A stretch of DNA of 64,000 nucleotides from Modestobacter sp. VKM Ac-2985 (GTDB taxonomy: Bacteria; Actinomycetota; Actinomycetes; Mycobacteriales; Geodermatophilaceae), in contig NZ_JAPVBI010000003.1 in NCBI RefSeq assembly GCF_026967925.1, positions 499,070 to 563,069 of the forward strand. The letters run 5' to 3'. The notes beneath the pieces are model-generated. The model made no database searches. It was not told the origin of the DNA and saw nothing but the letters and a program-made list of their open reading frames with translations. Positions 8,181 through 15,497 of the stretch are shown here, in pieces. Numbering within the stretch: position 1 is the first letter of the stretch; every line of letters starts with the position of its first letter. Position numbers and translations under genes: made by a program.

Positions 8181-9074
8181 GTGCCCGACCACCGCCCCAC
8201 GCTGCCCCTGCTCGCCGAGGCGCGGCGGGACCTGACCGCTGACTGCAGTCGCTGTAACGGGCTCTGCTGCGTCGCGCCGGCGTTCGCCGCGTCGGCCGAC
8301 TTCGCGATCGACAAGCCGGCCGGCACGCCCTGCCCGAACCTGCAGCCGGACTCCCGCTGCGGCGTGCACGACCAGCTGCGCGACCGCGGGTTCCCCGGCT
8401 GCGTCGTCTTCGACTGCTTCGGTGCCGGGCAGCGGGTCACCCAGCAGACGCGTCCCGGCCGGGACTGGCGCACCGATGCGGCGACCGCAGCGGCGGTGTT
8501 CGCGGTCTTCCCGGTGATGCGGCAGCTGACCGAGCTGCTCTGGCATCTCACCGAAGCAGGCACCCTGCTGCCGGCCGGACCGCTGGCGACCGAGGTCGCG
8601 GCTGCCCACGCCCGCGCCGAGGAGCTCACCCGGGCACCCGCCGACGAGCTGACCGGCCTGGACGTCGGCGGGTTGCGGCGGGAGGTCGGCGAGCTGCTGG
8701 GCCAGGTCAGCGACGCCGTCCGCGCCGACGTCCCCGGCCGCGCGCGGGACCGCCGGGGCGCGGACCTGATGGGCGCCGACCTGCGTGGCGCGGACCTGCA
8801 CGGGGCCAGCCTGCGCGGCGCCTACCTGATCGGCGCGGACCTGCGCGGCGCCGACCTCCGCCGCACGGACCTCCTGGGCACCGACCTGCGGGCCGCCGAC
8901 CTGCGGAGCGCCGACCTCACCGGCGCGCTCTTCCTCACCCAGCCGCAGCTGACCGCCGCCGGAGGGGACGCGGGGACGTCGTTGCCCGAGTCGCTGGCCC
9001 GGCCCGCGCACTGGTCGACCTCCACCACAGCTGCACGCACCGACCGCGGCCGCCGTCGCCCCCGTCGTCGCTGA
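8181..9074 (+). CDS. Pentapeptide-repeat protein with an N-terminal cysteine cluster
   Basis: A 297-residue protein in two parts. Residues about 20-80 carry CSRCNGLCC, then CPNL, RCGVHDQ, GC and DC, a multi-cysteine site that looks metal-binding and resembles the YkgJ-type cysteine cluster. Residues about 195-255 form a pentapeptide-repeat helix (AD(L)xx: GADLMGADLRGADLHGASLR onward), the right-handed quadrilateral beta-helix fold. The tail is basic (RGRRRPRRR). GTG start with a GAGG-type site. Function is unknown; pentapeptide proteins often mediate protein-protein or gyrase contacts, but nothing here shows that. Confidence 0.8.
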   Translation: MPDHRPTLPLLAEARRDLTADCSRCNGLCCVAPAFAASADFAIDKPAGTPCPNLQPDSRCGVHDQLRDRGFPGCVVFDCFGAGQRVTQQTRPGRDWRTDAATAAAVFAVFPVMRQLTELLWHLTEAGTLLPAGPLATEVAAAHARAEELTRAPADELTGLDVGGLRREVGELLGQVSDAVRADVPGRARDRRGADLMGADLRGADLHGASLRGAYLIGADLRGADLRRTDLLGTDLRAADLRSADLTGALFLTQPQLTAAGGDAGTSLPESLARPAHWSTSTTAARTDRGRRRPRRR

Positions 9075-9102
9075 GCCGCTGCCCGCCCGGCACGATCTGC
9101 GC

Positions 9103-10140
9103 ATGGTCTACAGCGCGGAGAGCACCCGCTACGACTCGATGACCTACCGGCGCACCGGCGCCAGCGGCCTGGACCTGCCGGCGGTGAGCCTCGGTCTCTG
9201 GCACAACTTCGGCGACGACGTCCCCTTCGACCGCCAGCGGGACGTCCTGCGGCGCGCCTTCGACCTGGGGATCACCCACTTCGACCTGGCCAACAACTAC
9301 GGACCGCCCTACGGCAGCGCGGAGACCAACTTCGGCCGGCACCTGGCCGACGACTTCCGTCCGTACCGCGACGAGCTGGTCCTCTCCACCAAGGCCGGTT
9401 ACGACATGTGGCCGGGCCCGTACGGGCAGGGCGGCGGCTCCCGCAAGTACGTGCTGTCCAGCTTGGACCAGTCACTGCAACGAATGGGCGTCGAGTACGT
9501 CGACGTCTTCTACAGCCACCGACCCGACCCGACCACGCCGCTGGCGGAGACGATGGGCGCGCTGCACACGGCCGTGCAGTCGGGGAAGGCGCTCTATGCC
9601 GGCATCTCCTCCTACTCACCGGAGATGACGGCGCAGGCGGCGGAGATCCTGGCCGACCTGGGCACGCCGCTGCTGATCCACCAGCCCTCCTACTCGATGC
9701 TCAACCGCTGGATCGAGACCGAGGGGCTGCTGGACACCCTCGCCGACGTGGGGGCCGGCTGCATCGCCTTCTCCCCGCTGGCCCAGGGGATGCTCACCGC
9801 CAAGTACCTGGACGGTGTGCCGGAGGGCTCGCGGGCCGGCCAGGGCAAGTCGCTGGACCCCGGGATGATCACGCCGGAGTACGTCACGCACGTGCGGGCG
9901 CTGAACGAGCTGGCCCAGGCCCGCGGCCAGAGCCTGCCGCAGCTGGCGCTGTCCTGGGCACTGCGCGACCCGCGGGTGACCTCGGTGCTGATCGGGGCGA
10001 GCAGCGTGCGGCAGCTGGAGCAGAACGTCGCCGCGCTGGAGAACCTGGAGTTCTCCGCCGAGGAGCTGACCGCGATCGACCAGCACGCCGTCGACGCCGG
10101 CATCGACCTGTGGCAGGCCGCCCGGGAGGGTGCGATGTGA
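9103..10140 (+). CDS. Aldo/keto reductase, L-glyceraldehyde 3-phosphate reductase (YghZ/Gpr) type
   Basis: A 345-residue NADPH-dependent reductase. The N-terminus (SxRYDSMTYRRTGASGL then LSLGLWHNFG-like VSLGLWHNFGDD) closely follows the YghZ pattern. The catalytic Tyr lies in ANNYGPPYG, with Asp in HFDLANNY, Lys in LSTKAGY and His in YSHRPD. The C-terminal cofactor segment VLIGASSVRQLEQNV is intact. Family members reduce L-glyceraldehyde 3-phosphate and methylglyoxal, which suggests detoxification of reactive aldehydes. It is convergent with zur and shares a hairpin terminator with it. Confidence 0.9.
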   Translation: MVYSAESTRYDSMTYRRTGASGLDLPAVSLGLWHNFGDDVPFDRQRDVLRRAFDLGITHFDLANNYGPPYGSAETNFGRHLADDFRPYRDELVLSTKAGYDMWPGPYGQGGGSRKYVLSSLDQSLQRMGVEYVDVFYSHRPDPTTPLAETMGALHTAVQSGKALYAGISSYSPEMTAQAAEILADLGTPLLIHQPSYSMLNRWIETEGLLDTLADVGAGCIAFSPLAQGMLTAKYLDGVPEGSRAGQGKSLDPGMITPEYVTHVRALNELAQARGQSLPQLALSWALRDPRVTSVLIGASSVRQLEQNVAALENLEFSAEELTAIDQHAVDAGIDLWQAAREGAM

Positions 10141-10155
10141 CCCCCTCCGCGTCGA

Positions 10156-10181
10156 CCGGCCGGGCGGTTCAGCCCGGCTGG
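10156..10181. terminator. Hairpin between aldo/keto reductase and zur
   Basis: A 10-bp stem (one G-U on the + strand) with the loop GGTTCA. It overlaps the 3' end of zur and sits just after the reductase stop, so it can act in both directions. Confidence 0.6.
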
Positions 10182-10579
10182 TCGGCCGAGGGCGCTCCGG
10201 CGCTGTGGCAGGCAGCGCAGGTGCCGAAGATCTCCAGCGTGTGCGTGACGTCGACGAAGCCGTGCTCCCCGGCCACGCGGTCGGCCCAGCGCTCGACGGC
10301 CGGACCCTCGACCTCCTCGGTGCGACCGCAGGCGCGGCACACCAGGTGGTGGTGGTGCCGGGCGCTGCACCGGCGGTAGATCGCCTCGCCGGCGTCGGTG
10401 CGGATCGAGTCGAGCTCGCCGTCGTCGACCAGCGCCTGGACGGCCCGGTAGACCGTCGACAGCCCGATCGAGTCACCGGCGGCGCGCATCCGGGCATGCA
10501 CCTCCTGCGCGCTGTGGAAGCCCTCGAGCTCGTCGAAGACGGCGTTGACGGCGGTGCGCTGGCGGGTGTTGCGGATCAT
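10169..10579 (-). CDS. zur: Fur-family zinc uptake regulator Zur
   Basis: A 136-residue Fur-family repressor. The winged helix carries the recognition helix LSTVYRAVQAL. The metal region follows: HHHHLVCRACG holds the sensory-site histidines and the first CxxC, and CAAC near residue 121 the second CxxC of the structural zinc site. Zinc rather than iron specificity is inferred from context: it adjoins ZnuABC, PacL-CtpC and cysteine-lacking ribosomal protein genes. The start follows a GAGGAG ribosome site. It lies 113 bases downstream of the TIGR03943 gene on the same strand but has its own promoter, overlapped by a Zur-box-like sequence, implying autoregulation. Confidence 0.92.
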   Translation of the reverse strand: MIRNTRQRTAVNAVFDELEGFHSAQEVHARMRAAGDSIGLSTVYRAVQALVDDGELDSIRTDAGEAIYRRCSARHHHHLVCRACGRTEEVEGPAVERWADRVAGEHGFVDVTHTLEIFGTCAACHSAGAPSADQPG

Positions 10580-10643
10580 CTGGTCGTCTCCTCGTCGAGG
10601 CGGCGCGCGTGGTGGTGCGGAGGAGCCCCGCGTTCTTCGCATG

Positions 10644-10673
10644 AGGATAGGAGCATGTGAGAACTGTTGTCGA
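10644..10673 (-). promoter_or_regulatory. zur promoter with candidate Zur box
   Basis: On the minus strand, TCGACA (-35) and TATCCT (-10, at 10644-10649) are 18 bases apart. The 15-mer CGACAACAGTTCTCA (10658-10672) overlaps the -35. It shares GACAAC--TTCTCA with the box in front of znuA and is an imperfect GA-AA/TT-TC palindrome. Autorepression by Zur is the inference. Confidence 0.65.
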
Positions 10674-10692
10674 CTGCGAGGCCCCCGCCGGC

Positions 10693-11415
10693 TCACTCGT
10701 AGGGCTCGGCCGGCGCCTCCACCGCCGCCACCGACGCCGCGTCGATCGTCGGCTCCGGGTACCCGACCGCCGGGTCGACCTGCGGCGGGACGTGGGTGCC
10801 GACCACCTCCACCCAGTCGTCGGGCTCGAACTCCGCGGGCCCGCCCGGCACGGCCACCCGGATCGCCGTGGCGTCGGCGGCGCAGCAGTTGATGTCGAAG
10901 CGGGTGACGTACCAGCCCCCGGCCGCCCGCGGTGAGACGAAGCCGACCAGCCGGACCCGGCGCCCGTCCAGCGCGCTGGTGTCCTGCGCCTGGGACCACA
11001 CGTAGTAGGAGAACAGCGTCATCGTCGCGTGGTCGGCGCCCGGGTCATCGGCTCCGATGCCCGCCGCCGGCGGCTCGTCGGGCACCGCCACCGGCGCCGC
11101 GACCTGCCGGCTGGCGGTGTAGGAGCCGAGTGCGGGCGGGGCCACGACCAGGAGGACCGCCACCGGCGCCGCCAGCAGCCACCCGACCGCCGGGCCACGG
11201 TGGCCGTGCCCGGCGTCACCGTGCGTCTCACCCCGGCCCCCGCGCAGGCCGCTGAACGCCAGCAGCACCACGACCACCCCGGCCCCGAGCAGCAGCGGCC
11301 GGAAGCCGGCCCGCACGTAGTCCAGGTACCGGTCACTGCCGGCCACGAACAGCACGACGACGCCCAGCAGCAGGAGGAGCACGTGCTGGGTCGTCCGGTC
11401 CGGGCGGCCGCTCAC
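10693..11415 (-). CDS. TIGR03943-family protein, partner of a YraQ-type permease
   Basis: A 240-residue protein. Two or three membrane segments at the N-terminus flank a His-rich loop (ETHGDAGHGHRG). A soluble OB-like region follows (about 140-235) with FDINCCAADATAIRV, whose Cys-Cys pair may bind metal. The family is regularly found beside predicted YraQ/DUF318 permeases, and here GTG 11415 overlaps the permease stop (GTGA). Biochemical function is unknown. The His loop, the CC motif and the place next to zur suggest metal handling, probably zinc, at the membrane. Confidence 0.82.
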   Translation of the reverse strand: MSGRPDRTTQHVLLLLLGVVVLFVAGSDRYLDYVRAGFRPLLLGAGVVVVLLAFSGLRGGRGETHGDAGHGHRGPAVGWLLAAPVAVLLVVAPPALGSYTASRQVAAPVAVPDEPPAAGIGADDPGADHATMTLFSYYVWSQAQDTSALDGRRVRLVGFVSPRAAGGWYVTRFDINCCAADATAIRVAVPGGPAEFEPDDWVEVVGTHVPPQVDPAVGYPEPTIDAASVAAVEAPAEPYE

Positions 11416-12491
11416 AGCAGGACCGCCCCCACCGCGCTGGCGAGCAGCACCGCGACGCCGAACGTCACCGGTGCGAACCGGAGTGCGAAGCCACGGCCGA
11501 AGGTGCCGGCCTGGAGGGCGATCAGCTTCACGTCGACGGCCGGGCCGACGACCAGGAAGGCCAGCCGGGCGGTGAGCGAGAAGGAGGTGAGGCTGGCCGC
11601 CACGAAGGCGTCGGCCTCCGAGCAGATCGCCAGCAGCACCGCCAGCGCGGCCAGCACCAGCACGGCGAGCACCGGGGACGCCGCGACCTGCTCCAGCCAG
11701 CTCCGCGGCACCAGCACCCCCAGCGTCGCGGCAGCCGCACCGCCGACGACCAGGAAGCCGCCGGCGTGCACCAGGTCGTGCGTCATGGCCGCCCGGAAGC
11801 CGGCGAAGCGGGTGAGACCCGGCGCTGCGGCCGGCAGCCGGGCGAGCTGGATCCACTCGGTGCGGCCCAGCAACGTCCACAGCCAGCCCATCACCAGCGC
11901 GACGCCGAGGGAGGCCAGGAAACGGGCGGCGACCATCTCGGGGTCCCCCGGGAAGGCCACGGCCGTGGCCACCAGGACCACCGGGTTGATCGCCGGCGCC
12001 GCCAGCAGGAAGGCCAGCGCCGCCGCCGGGGTCACCCCGCGCCGCACCAGGCTGCCGGCGACCGGGACCGAGGCGCACTCGCAGCCGGGCAGCACCACCC
12101 CGGCCATCCCGGCCACCGGCACGGCCAGCGCAGGTCGGCGGGGCAGTGCCCGGGCGAAGAAGGACGGCGGCACCAACGTGCTGATCGCCGCGGACAGCGC
12201 CACCCCGAGCACCAGGAAGGGCAGTGCCTGCAGGCAGACGGCGACGAAGACGGTGCTCCAGGCCAGCACGACCGGCTGCTGCAGGACGGCGGGGGCGAGG
12301 AAGTGCAGCAGCACGAGGACGGCGACCAGCCCGCCGAGCAGGTCGGTGCTGCGCACGCCGGCCCGGGCGAGCACGCCCGCCCCGTCGACCCCGCCGTCAG
12401 CGACCGTGCGCTCATGGACCACGCTCTCGTCGACCCCGCCGTCGTCGACCCGCACCTCGGCGATGACCGACTCCCTCCGCGCCTCGAACAT
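11412..12491 (-). CDS. Predicted permease, YraQ/DUF318 family
   Basis: A 359-residue integral membrane protein with about eight to ten hydrophobic segments. The hallmark GCECASVPVAGSLVRRGV follows a GVVLPGCECA turn in the first half, and AICSEADAFVAASL occurs in the second repeat; the paired cysteine-acidic motifs are family features. The transported substrate is not established. The start is placed at ATG 12491 because a Zur-box-like sequence and a TAACGG -10-like element lie right at it (leaderless); a GTG at 12518 is the longer alternative. It is the first gene of an operon with the TIGR03943 gene. Confidence 0.8.
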   Translation of the reverse strand: MFEARRESVIAEVRVDDGGVDESVVHERTVADGGVDGAGVLARAGVRSTDLLGGLVAVLVLLHFLAPAVLQQPVVLAWSTVFVAVCLQALPFLVLGVALSAAISTLVPPSFFARALPRRPALAVPVAGMAGVVLPGCECASVPVAGSLVRRGVTPAAALAFLLAAPAINPVVLVATAVAFPGDPEMVAARFLASLGVALVMGWLWTLLGRTEWIQLARLPAAAPGLTRFAGFRAAMTHDLVHAGGFLVVGGAAAATLGVLVPRSWLEQVAASPVLAVLVLAALAVLLAICSEADAFVAASLTSFSLTARLAFLVVGPAVDVKLIALQAGTFGRGFALRFAPVTFGVAVLLASAVGAVLL

Positions 12492-12504
12492 GAGTCCCGT
12501 TACC
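12485..12504 (-). promoter_or_regulatory. Weak candidate Zur box at the permease promoter
   Basis: Minus-strand 15-mer CGGTAACGGGACTCA (12490-12504) matches YGACAAYRRTTNTCA at 11 of 15 positions. The overlapping plus-strand CGAACATGAGTCCCGTT (12485-12501) matches the rpmB/mrf intergenic box at 14 of 17. It overlaps the proposed leaderless start. Confidence 0.4.
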
Positions 12505-12564
12505 GTGGGCGGAGCCACGATCTCATGCAGGACCCCCCACGCAGACCCTCAGAGGAGCACCTCC

Positions 12565-12876
12565 ATGAGCGAGACGAAGAAGAACCGCGGTGCCACCGCC
12601 GGCCGGGTGCTGCGCAAGGCCGCCGGGACGGTGGCGACCGGGGTCGTCGGCGTCGCCGTCGTCCGCGCCGCCGAGCGCGGCGAGTCCGGCAGCCTGCCCC
12701 GCCGGCTGGCGGTCGGGGCGACGAAGTGGGGCATCCGCGGCGCCCGCCGCGCCGAGGTCGGCGTGGAGAAGGCCCGGCTCGCCGCCGGCGACGTGCGCTC
12801 CCAGGCCTACGCCGACCTCGGTGAGCAGGCGCCCCCGCCGGCCGACCGCTCCGGCGGCCACGACCACCAGCACTGA
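12565..12876 (+). CDS. pacL: PacL-type (DUF1490) small membrane partner of a zinc-exporting P-type ATPase
   Basis: A 103-residue protein matching the mycobacterial PacL plan. An N-terminal membrane helix (about 13-37, AGTVATGVVGVAVVRAAERG) is followed by the conserved amphipathic part containing AVGATKWGIRGARRAEVG and EKARLAAGDV. The end is an acidic/His tail, GGHDHQH, the counterpart of the C-terminal metal-binding motif of PacL1. In Mycobacterium tuberculosis, PacL proteins assemble in membrane platforms with their ATPase and aid zinc resistance. The next gene starts two bases after this stop and encodes the CtpC-type ATPase, exactly that pairing. A GAGGAG ribosome site precedes the ATG. 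Confidence 0.88.
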   Translation: MSETKKNRGATAGRVLRKAAGTVATGVVGVAVVRAAERGESGSLPRRLAVGATKWGIRGARRAEVGVEKARLAAGDVRSQAYADLGEQAPPPADRSGGHDHQH

Positions 12877-12878
12877 CC

Positions 12879-15077
12879 GTGGAGACGGCGACCGGCACCG
12901 CCCGGCTGGTCAGTGACGCCGGCGGCCGGCTGCGGCTCGCCGTCCCCGCGCTGACCGGCGCACCCGCACGCGCGGTGGCGCTGGAGGACCTGCTGGACGC
13001 GGTGCCCGGCGTCCGCGCCGCGCACGCCTACCCGGTCACCGGGCACGTGCTCGTGTGGCTGCACCCCGACGCCGACGCGCGGGCCGAGGTTCTCCGGGTG
13101 GCCGCCTCCGCGGTCGCGCTGCCGGCCGCCGCCGAGGTCTCCCGCCCGCCGCGCTCGGCCGACGTCGCCAACGGCGAGGTGGTGCGGATCGCCGTCGGCG
13201 GGGCCGCCCTGGCGCTGCTCGGGGTGCGCCGGTACGGCTTCGGCCGACCGCCGGTGCTCTCCGGCCGCAGCCGGCTGGTCGCCACCGCGCTGACCATCTT
13301 CACCGGGTACCCGTTCGTGAAGGGCGCCGCCGGCGCACTCGCGGGCAAGCGCAGCGCCGGGACCGACGCGCTGGTCACCGCAGCCACCATCGCCAGCCTG
13401 CTGCTGCGGGAGAACGTGGTCGCGCTCACCGTGCTGTGGCTGCTGAACATCGGTGAGTGGCTGCAGTCGGTCACCCTGCGCCGCACCCGTCGCGCGATCT
13501 CCGCGCTGCTGGCCGGCACCGAGACCACCGCGTGGGTGATCGTCCCCGGTGAGCACGGCGAGCCCGACGTCGAGCGCCAGGTCGACCTGGCCCGGCTGCG
13601 GGTCGGCGACCTCGTCGTGGTGCACGACCAGGCGACGCTGCCGGTCGACGGCGTGGTCGTCGAGGGCACCGGGGTGGTCGACCAGGCCGCGATCACCGGC
13701 GAGCCGCTGCCGGTCTCGGTCACCCCCGGGGCGACGGTGCACGCCGGGTCGGTGAACCTGCGCGGCCGGCTGGTCGTGCGCGCCTCGGCCACCGGCTCGG
13801 ACACCGCGATCGGGCGGATCATCGCCCGGGTCGAGCAGGCCACCGACGACCGGGCGCCGATCCAGACCGTGGGCGAGAACTTCTCCCGTCGCTTCGTGCC
13901 CGCCTCCTTCGCGCTCGCCGGCCTCACCTGGCTGGTCACCCGGGACGTGCGCCGGGCGATGACCATGCTGCTCATCGCCTGCCCCTGCGCGGTCGGGCTG
14001 GCCACGCCGACGGCGGTCAGTGCGGCGATCGGCAACGGCGCCTCCCGCGGCCTGCTGATCAAGGGCGGGGCGCACCTGGAGGCGGCCGGCCGGGTGGACG
14101 CCGTGGTCTTCGACAAGACCGGCACGCTGACCATCGGGCGTCCGGTGGTCACCAACGTCGTCTCCTTCTCCGACGACTGGACGCCGGAGCGGGTGCTCGG
14201 CTACGCCGCCAGCTCCGAGGTGCACTCCCGCCACCCGCTGGCCCAGGCGGTGATCCGCTCCACCGAGGAGCGGCACGTGTTCATCCCGCCGCACGAGGAG
14301 TGCGAGGTGCTGCTCGGGCTGGGCATGCGCACCCAGGCCGACGGTCGGGTGCTGCTGCTGGGCAGCGAGCCGCTGATGGCCAGCGAGGGCGTGGCCGTCG
14401 GGGAGGACGCGCAGAGCTGGCTCGACCGGCTGCGCACCGCGGCGGAGACCCCGTTGCTGCTGGCGGTCGACGGCGAGCTGGTCGGCCTGGTCAGCCTGCG
14501 GGACGAGGTGCGGCCGGAGTCCCGCGAGGTGCTGGAGACGCTGCGGGCCACCGGGGTGCGCCGGATCGTGATGCTCACCGGCGACCACGAGAGCACGGCC
14601 GCCGCCGTCGCCGCCGAGCTGGGGGTCACCGAGTGGCGGGCCGAGGTGCTGCCCGAGCACAAGCAGGACGTCGTCGCGGCGCTGCAGGCCGAGGGGCACA
14701 CCGTGGCGATGGTCGGCGACGGCACCAACGACGCCCCGGCGCTCGCCGCGGCCGACATCGGCATCGCGATGGGGGTCTCCGGCACCGACGTCGCGGTCGA
14801 GACCGCCGACGTGGCGCTGGTCGGGGACGACCTGCGCCACCTGCTGGACCTGCGCGAGCTGGGCCGGCAGACGCTGGGCGTGGTGCGGCAGAACTACGGG
14901 ATGTCGATCGCGGTGAACGGGATCGGTCTGGTCGTCGCCGGTGGCGGTGCCCTCTCCCCCGTGCTCGCCGCCGTGCTGCACAACGCGTCGTCGGTGGCGG
15001 TGGCGGTCAACTCCGCCCGGCTGGTCCGGCACCGCGGCAGCCGGCCGGACGGCGATGGTCGACCTCCCGCCCGCTGA
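12879..15077 (+). CDS. ctpC: CtpC-type P1B heavy-metal-exporting ATPase
   Basis: A 732-residue P-type ATPase. An N-terminal HMA-like domain lacking CxxC (about 15-75) is followed by eight predicted membrane helices. The transport motif is CPC in LLIACPCAVGLATPT (near 368), the phosphorylation site DKTGT lies near 412, HP is in SRHPLAQ, and the hinge is GDGTNDAPALAAADIG. The last helix carries LHNASSVAVAVNSARL, as in mycobacterial CtpC. Zinc (or manganese) efflux is the family precedent, and the PacL partner immediately upstream argues for zinc. GTG start. The 3' end shares a symmetrical terminator with the convergent arsR gene. Confidence 0.9.
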   Translation: METATGTARLVSDAGGRLRLAVPALTGAPARAVALEDLLDAVPGVRAAHAYPVTGHVLVWLHPDADARAEVLRVAASAVALPAAAEVSRPPRSADVANGEVVRIAVGGAALALLGVRRYGFGRPPVLSGRSRLVATALTIFTGYPFVKGAAGALAGKRSAGTDALVTAATIASLLLRENVVALTVLWLLNIGEWLQSVTLRRTRRAISALLAGTETTAWVIVPGEHGEPDVERQVDLARLRVGDLVVVHDQATLPVDGVVVEGTGVVDQAAITGEPLPVSVTPGATVHAGSVNLRGRLVVRASATGSDTAIGRIIARVEQATDDRAPIQTVGENFSRRFVPASFALAGLTWLVTRDVRRAMTMLLIACPCAVGLATPTAVSAAIGNGASRGLLIKGGAHLEAAGRVDAVVFDKTGTLTIGRPVVTNVVSFSDDWTPERVLGYAASSEVHSRHPLAQAVIRSTEERHVFIPPHEECEVLLGLGMRTQADGRVLLLGSEPLMASEGVAVGEDAQSWLDRLRTAAETPLLLAVDGELVGLVSLRDEVRPESREVLETLRATGVRRIVMLTGDHESTAAAVAAELGVTEWRAEVLPEHKQDVVAALQAEGHTVAMVGDGTNDAPALAAADIGIAMGVSGTDVAVETADVALVGDDLRHLLDLRELGRQTLGVVRQNYGMSIAVNGIGLVVAGGGALSPVLAAVLHNASSVAVAVNSARLVRHRGSRPDGDGRPPAR

Positions 15078-15096
15078 CCCGCCGTCGGGTCAGCGG
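15071..15096. terminator. Bidirectional hairpin carrying both stop codons
   Basis: An 11-bp perfect stem with the loop CCGT. The left arm contains the TGA of ctpC and the right arm the stop of the convergent arsR gene. A second near-perfect palindrome (15101-15129) lies just inside arsR. Confidence 0.75.
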
Positions 15097-15434
15097 GGCT
15101 CGGGCACCCGGTCGTCGACCGGGTGCCCGGCGTGGGAGAGCGCCTGGCGCAGCAGCGCACCCACGTGCGGATCGGCCAGCTGGTAGTAGACGAAGGTGCC
15201 CTCGCGCCGGTTGGTGACCAGGCCGGCCAGCCGGAGCTTGGACAGGTGCTGGCTGACCGCGGTGGGCGAGGTGCCGGCCAGCTCGGCCAGGCAGGCGACC
15301 GACGTCTCGCCCTGCATCAGCGCCCACAGGACGTTGAGCCGGGTGGGGTCACCCAGCATGCGCAACGCCTCCGCGGCCCGCCGCACCGCGTCGCCGGACG
15401 GCATGGAGAAGCCGTCGATGCCGGTGTGTGCCAT
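15090..15434 (-). CDS. ArsR/SmtB-family metal-responsive repressor
   Basis: A 114-residue winged-helix regulator. The DNA-binding core reads LGDPTRLNVLWALMQGETSV then LAELAGTSPTAVSQHLSKLR and LVTNRREGTFVYYQLAD. The C-terminal helix contains VGALLRQALSHAGHPVDD, where His and Asp could form an alpha5-type sensory site as in CzrA/NmtR-like members. It is divergent from the P1B-4 ATPase gene with a palindrome between, so it probably represses that ATPase until metal binds. Probably leaderless from ATG 15434 (TAAGGT -10 six bases upstream). Which metal it senses (cobalt, nickel, zinc, iron) is not determinable. Confidence 0.88.
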   Translation of the reverse strand: MAHTGIDGFSMPSGDAVRRAAEALRMLGDPTRLNVLWALMQGETSVACLAELAGTSPTAVSQHLSKLRLAGLVTNRREGTFVYYQLADPHVGALLRQALSHAGHPVDDRVPEPR

Positions 15435-15440
15435 CCCTGC

Positions 15441-15491
15441 ACCTTAGGCCGGACGTCGACTTGCGTGCCTGCGCATCTGCGCAGATAGGGT
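15441..15491. promoter_or_regulatory. Divergent leaderless promoters with ArsR operator candidate
   Basis: TAAGGT on the minus strand (15441-15446) serves arsR, and TAGGGT on the plus strand (15486-15491) serves the ATPase. Each ends six bases before its start codon. The palindrome TGCGCA-TC-TGCGCA (15470-15483) abuts the ATPase -10, a good position for repression. Confidence 0.6.
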
Positions 15492-15497
15492 GCCACG

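Noticed and set aside
12807-15032. A 741-codon minus-strand frame opposite ctpC
   Set aside because: It has no ribosome site or motif, while the opposite strand has all P-type ATPase signatures.
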